NCBI RefSeq assembly: GCF_001632745.1
Contig: NZ_LQRT01000060.1
Location: 186,001 to 250,000 of the forward strand
Origin: Aquimarina aggregata
Lineage (GTDB): Bacteria > Bacteroidota > Bacteroidia > Flavobacteriales > Flavobacteriaceae
Direction: 5' to 3'
DNA: 64,000 nt
Shown here: positions 61,198-64,000 of the stretch, piece after piece
How the letters are laid out: each line of letters opens with the position of its first letter
Position numbering within the stretch: the stretch's first letter is position 1
The notes under the pieces: model-generated
Databases searched by the model: none
Seen by the model: only the letters and a program-made list of their open reading frames with translations
Told to the model about the DNA's origin: nothing
Program-made: the position numbers and the translations under genes

Positions 61198-61234
61198 GAG
61201 AAGCTCTTAATGATAATTAAGAGCTTCTTTTTTT
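61198..61234 (+). terminator. Terminator of the asparaginase-like gene
   Basis: A perfect 10-bp stem AAGCTCTTAA/TTAAGAGCTT, extended by G-C and A-T pairs, with a 6-base loop is followed by a seven-base T run. It is 125 bp after the stop; the rest of the 61074-61368 gap has no gene. Confidence 0.85.
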
Positions 61235-61368
61235 ATGCAATCTCTAGAAATTTTTTGTTAGTTATTTAAAATAAAGTAGGGTAATACGCACCTTGTTTGT
61301 TTTAGGATAACAAATGATACTAATGTTATCACAAATGGGAAATAGTAGATCAATAAAAATTTAATTCA

Positions 61369-61788
61369 ATGAAAAACATTATAATTATACTAGTAGTATT
61401 TTTTGGTTATCAGGGGATGCTAAAGGCACAAGAATCTAAAGATCTTTTAGGGCTTCAAAATCCAAATTATGAAGTGTCCTTGAAAAAATACGATTCAATT
61501 CGCAGTTCATATACGTTACAACAAGGAACCACACTACAAGAAACCTATACAGCAAGAGATCCTATCGAAGAAAAACGAGAACGAAGAGCCCAAAGGCGAT
61601 TAAGACGTCATGAAAGAGCTCTTGCAAGAGCCCAAAACCCAACATATGCATATGGTTATGATCCATATTATTTCAACGCTTATGGGGTTAATGGATATGG
61701 TTACAATTATTCTAACGATCTGTCAGTACCTGTTGCTATAGGCCTAGGAGTTTTAGAAGTAGCACTATGGAGTACTTGTTTTTGGTAA
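61369..61788 (+). CDS. Small secreted protein, unknown
   Basis: The 139-residue protein has a signal peptide (IIIILVVFFGYQGMLKAQ). Its middle is very basic (EEKRERRAQRRLRRHERALA) and the C-terminal part is rich in Tyr, Gly and Asn (YAYGYDPYYFNAYGVNGYGY), ending with a hydrophobic stretch SVPVAIGLGVLEVALWSTCF. No family is recognised. It lies 64 bp ahead of the LpoB-like gene in the same direction, and may share its operon and envelope role. Confidence 0.78.
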   Translation: MKNIIIILVVFFGYQGMLKAQESKDLLGLQNPNYEVSLKKYDSIRSSYTLQQGTTLQETYTARDPIEEKRERRAQRRLRRHERALARAQNPTYAYGYDPYYFNAYGVNGYGYNYSNDLSVPVAIGLGVLEVALWSTCFW

Positions 61789-61852
61789 AAAAACTGTCAA
61801 CATTAATTAAAAAATACCCAAGAAATAAATCATAAAAAAACAATAATATCAG

Positions 61853-62443
61853 ATGAAAACAATACGAGTAAAATACAAAGCACTTTTCTTAATTATCATA
61901 ATGATCTCCATGTCATGTTCAAGACAGATTACCAGAGTTGCTACAGATAGCACAATAGAGGTAAGTGGAAGATGGAACGATAGTGACTCTAGATTTACAG
62001 CAGAAGACTTAAGTAATCAGATTGTAAACGCTAATTGGGCATCAGATCATACAATAAAAAAAGGAAAAAAACCAGTGGTTATAGTAGGCTTAATCAGAAA
62101 TAAAAGTCATGAACATATCGAAAGTGAAACATTTGTAAAAGATATCGAGAAATCATTGTTAAATACACAAAGAGCAAAAGTAGTACAAGGAGGAAAAATG
62201 AGAGAAGAATTGCGCGGTGAACGGGCAGATCAACAAAATAATGCATCGGTAACAACCATGAAAAAATTTGGACTTGAAACAGGCGCAGATTATATCATCC
62301 AAGGTAATATTAATTCTATTGTAGATGCGCATAAGCGTGACAAAGTAGTGTATTACCAGGTTGATTTAGAATTAATCGATATTCAGTCTAACGAAAAAGT
62401 ATGGATTGGAGATAAGAAGATTAAGAAATTTGTAAAAAACTAA
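61853..62443 (+). CDS. LpoB-like lipoprotein (penicillin-binding protein activator family)
   Basis: The 196-residue protein has a lipoprotein signal (LFLIIIMISMSC) and a CsgG/LpoB-type fold: KPVVIVGLIRNKSHEHIESE, MKKFGLETGADYIIQGNINS, YYQVDLELIDIQSNEKVWIG. In Proteobacteria LpoB activates PBP1B; in Bacteroidota the role is not established. The pairing with the next, COG3014-like gene is a recurring arrangement, to my knowledge, and suggests an outer-membrane lipoprotein pair. Confidence 0.88.
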   Translation: MKTIRVKYKALFLIIIMISMSCSRQITRVATDSTIEVSGRWNDSDSRFTAEDLSNQIVNANWASDHTIKKGKKPVVIVGLIRNKSHEHIESETFVKDIEKSLLNTQRAKVVQGGKMREELRGERADQQNNASVTTMKKFGLETGADYIIQGNINSIVDAHKRDKVVYYQVDLELIDIQSNEKVWIGDKKIKKFVKN

Positions 62444-62552
62444 AAAGTACTATTGTTGTAAGCTATTAACTCTTCTTGACTTTTATTTGGTGGGAGCATG
62501 ATCTTAAAAAATCATGAAGGTCCAAGGAGAGTTATTTAAACCAAAGACAATT

Positions 62553-63932
62553 ATGAATATCCAAATAGATTTTAAGTATATCGCTTTTAGCTTGATTTTT
62601 GTTTTGATGAGTTGCAGCACATATAGGGGTAAAAGCGATGCATTTCAACAAAAAATTCAACAAAATGATTATAGCGGAGCATTGAAAACCGTTGATCAAA
62701 ATTCATTTTTAAAGAAAAAAAGAAATGAATTGTTGTTTTATATGGAAAAAGGAAAAATAGCATATTTAGATGATAATTATCTCCGTAGTAATGAGTTTTT
62801 TAATAAAGCCGATGCACTAATCGAGGAAAACAAAAGAGATGTTGGGGGTAAAATACTAGGAGTGCTTACAAATCCTGAACGTCAATTTTATAAAGGCGAA
62901 GATTTTGAAAAAGTAGCGATACACTACTATAAAGCATTAAATTATCTCTTTCTTAAGGACATTGACGAAGCCCTTGTAGAAGCCAAAAGAATTACTTTAC
63001 AACTACAATATCTAAATCAAAAATATCCAGAGGGAAAGAAAAACAGATATGTAAATGATACTTTTGCATTAACACTTCAAGGATTGTTATATGAATCTTC
63101 TGGAGATCAAAATAATGCATTCATAGCATATCGCAATGCTATTGATTTATATCTCCAAAACGGGGGTAATTATTTTGGCGTTGCAATTCCAAACCAGTTA
63201 AAAGAAGATTTTTTTCGAACTGCCGATTTTATGGGCTTTTATAGTGAAATTGAACGATATGAAGATCTATTAGGCATTTCTTACCAAAGAAAAGAAGAAG
63301 AAACAAGAGAAGCTGTTGTTTTTTGGGAAAATGGCTTGGTACCTTATAAGGATGAGACCGCATTTACATTTTCAGTTGTTCCAGGTAGCGATATTGGTTT
63401 TTTCTCTGTCTTTAATGAAGAATTAGATCTCACAATTCCTCTTCCGATAGATTATTCTGATGATGTGGGTCTGGATATCTTTCGCGTAGCTTTTCCAAAG
63501 TATGTAAGTCGCCAAGCACTATTTCGTAAAGCTAGTATTCAGATAGATTCGGTAGAATACCCTTTTCAATTAACAGAAAATTACAACAATATAGCGTATA
63601 AAACATTAAAAGATAGAACGTATAGAGAAATAGGTAATGTTGCTTTGAGATTGGTTACAAAAAAAACATCAGAATATTTACTTAAAAGTAAGGATGAGCT
63701 TTCAGGAAATTTATTAGGAATATTTAATGCTATTACAGAAGGAGCAGATACGCGCAATTGGCAAAGTTTACCAGAGCACATTCATTATTCAAGAGTACCT
63801 GTTAAACAAGGAAAAAACAAATTAGATGTGGTACTAGAAGATCGATATAACAATACGACGACCAAGTCTATTTCGATTCAAAAATATGGTAGTCTAGTTT
63901 TTGCCAAAATTACTACGCCCGAAATTTTATAA
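62553..63932 (+). CDS. COG3014-like TPR lipoprotein
   Basis: The protein (459 residues) starts with a lipoprotein signal (YIAFSLIFVLMSC, Cys near residue 21). ATG 62553 is chosen since an upstream ATG at 62514 would put 13 extra residues before the signal. A TPR-like helical half follows (FQQKIQQNDYSGALKTVDQN, AIHYYKALNYLFLKDIDEAL, QGLLYESSGDQNNAFIAYRN). The second half is beta-rich and contains REAVVFWENGLVPYKDE and YNNIAYKTLKDRTYREIGNV, typical of the uncharacterised COG3014 family. Function is unknown; the LpoB-like gene lies 109 bp upstream. Confidence 0.87.
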   Translation: MNIQIDFKYIAFSLIFVLMSCSTYRGKSDAFQQKIQQNDYSGALKTVDQNSFLKKKRNELLFYMEKGKIAYLDDNYLRSNEFFNKADALIEENKRDVGGKILGVLTNPERQFYKGEDFEKVAIHYYKALNYLFLKDIDEALVEAKRITLQLQYLNQKYPEGKKNRYVNDTFALTLQGLLYESSGDQNNAFIAYRNAIDLYLQNGGNYFGVAIPNQLKEDFFRTADFMGFYSEIERYEDLLGISYQRKEEETREAVVFWENGLVPYKDETAFTFSVVPGSDIGFFSVFNEELDLTIPLPIDYSDDVGLDIFRVAFPKYVSRQALFRKASIQIDSVEYPFQLTENYNNIAYKTLKDRTYREIGNVALRLVTKKTSEYLLKSKDELSGNLLGIFNAITEGADTRNWQSLPEHIHYSRVPVKQGKNKLDVVLEDRYNNTTTKSISIQKYGSLVFAKITTPEIL

Positions 63933-64000
63933 AAAAAGGTGGATCAGCAATATCATATCAGAGAGAAGTATGAGCTGAAAAATTGCTTAGATATATTGTC

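Overview
The window looks like chromosome from a marine member of the Flavobacteriaceae (Bacteroidota); an Aquimarina-like genus fits, but I cannot name the species. Reasons: AT-rich DNA, three large secreted proteins with the type IX secretion (T9SS) C-terminal sorting domain, promoters of the Bacteroidota TAnnTTTG type, a FeoB-associated Cys-rich peptide, and a carotenoid cluster of the monocyclic (myxol/saproxanthin-like) kind.

Positions 1-28870 (+ strand) are the distal half of an extracellular contractile injection system (eCIS; Afp/PVC/MAC/AlgoCIS type). In order: VgrG-like spike (5' end outside the window), PAAR tip, gp25-like baseplate, a 1731-residue Afp11-like and a 2373-residue Afp12-like baseplate protein, the eCIS 'tape measure' family protein, and a two-helix membrane protein. 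A cargo section follows: an unknown protein, a 1457-residue DUF4157 toxin with a nuclease-like C-terminus, an unrecognised partner gene, a vanadium haloperoxidase-like enzyme, a ParA-type ATPase, and a second DUF4157 toxin split by a -1 frameshift at an A10 tract. The section closes with the Afp15-like AAA+ ATPase. Three cargo candidates share an N-terminal motif, roughly AKR[DE]PFFKKEG..GFF, followed in two of them by a QPKL..GQP.DKYE.EAD block. I propose it as a loading or targeting signal. This cargo section is the most promising part of the window.

Positions 29084-35870 hold a secreted GH18 chitinase, tRNA-Asn, a 54-residue double-glycine-leader peptide not associated with any visible exporter, the RseP site-2 protease, a Sco1-type copper chaperone and an unknown large lipoprotein. 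Positions 36125-38946 are an iron(II) uptake operon (feoA, feoB, FeoB-associated peptide, small membrane protein). Positions 38935-47694 carry a DMT exporter, a small secreted protein, a crtD-cruF-crtY carotenoid operon, DjlA, a bacilliredoxin, and a lipid operon (PlsC acyltransferase, acyl-ACP desaturase, HD hydrolase).

Positions 47813-57063 hold a membrane-bound TPR/AraC regulator, a subtilisin-like lipoprotein protease, a sortilin/BNR-repeat T9SS protein with tandem FN3 domains, and a reprolysin-like T9SS metalloprotease with chitin-binding-like modules. Positions 57603-64000 hold a PA0069-type radical SAM protein under twin palindromic operator-like sites, a TIR-domain protein (possible defence effector), an isoaspartyl peptidase/asparaginase, and a run of small secreted or lipoprotein genes (unknown, LpoB-like, COG3014-like). 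No rRNA, CRISPR array or insertion sequence was seen.
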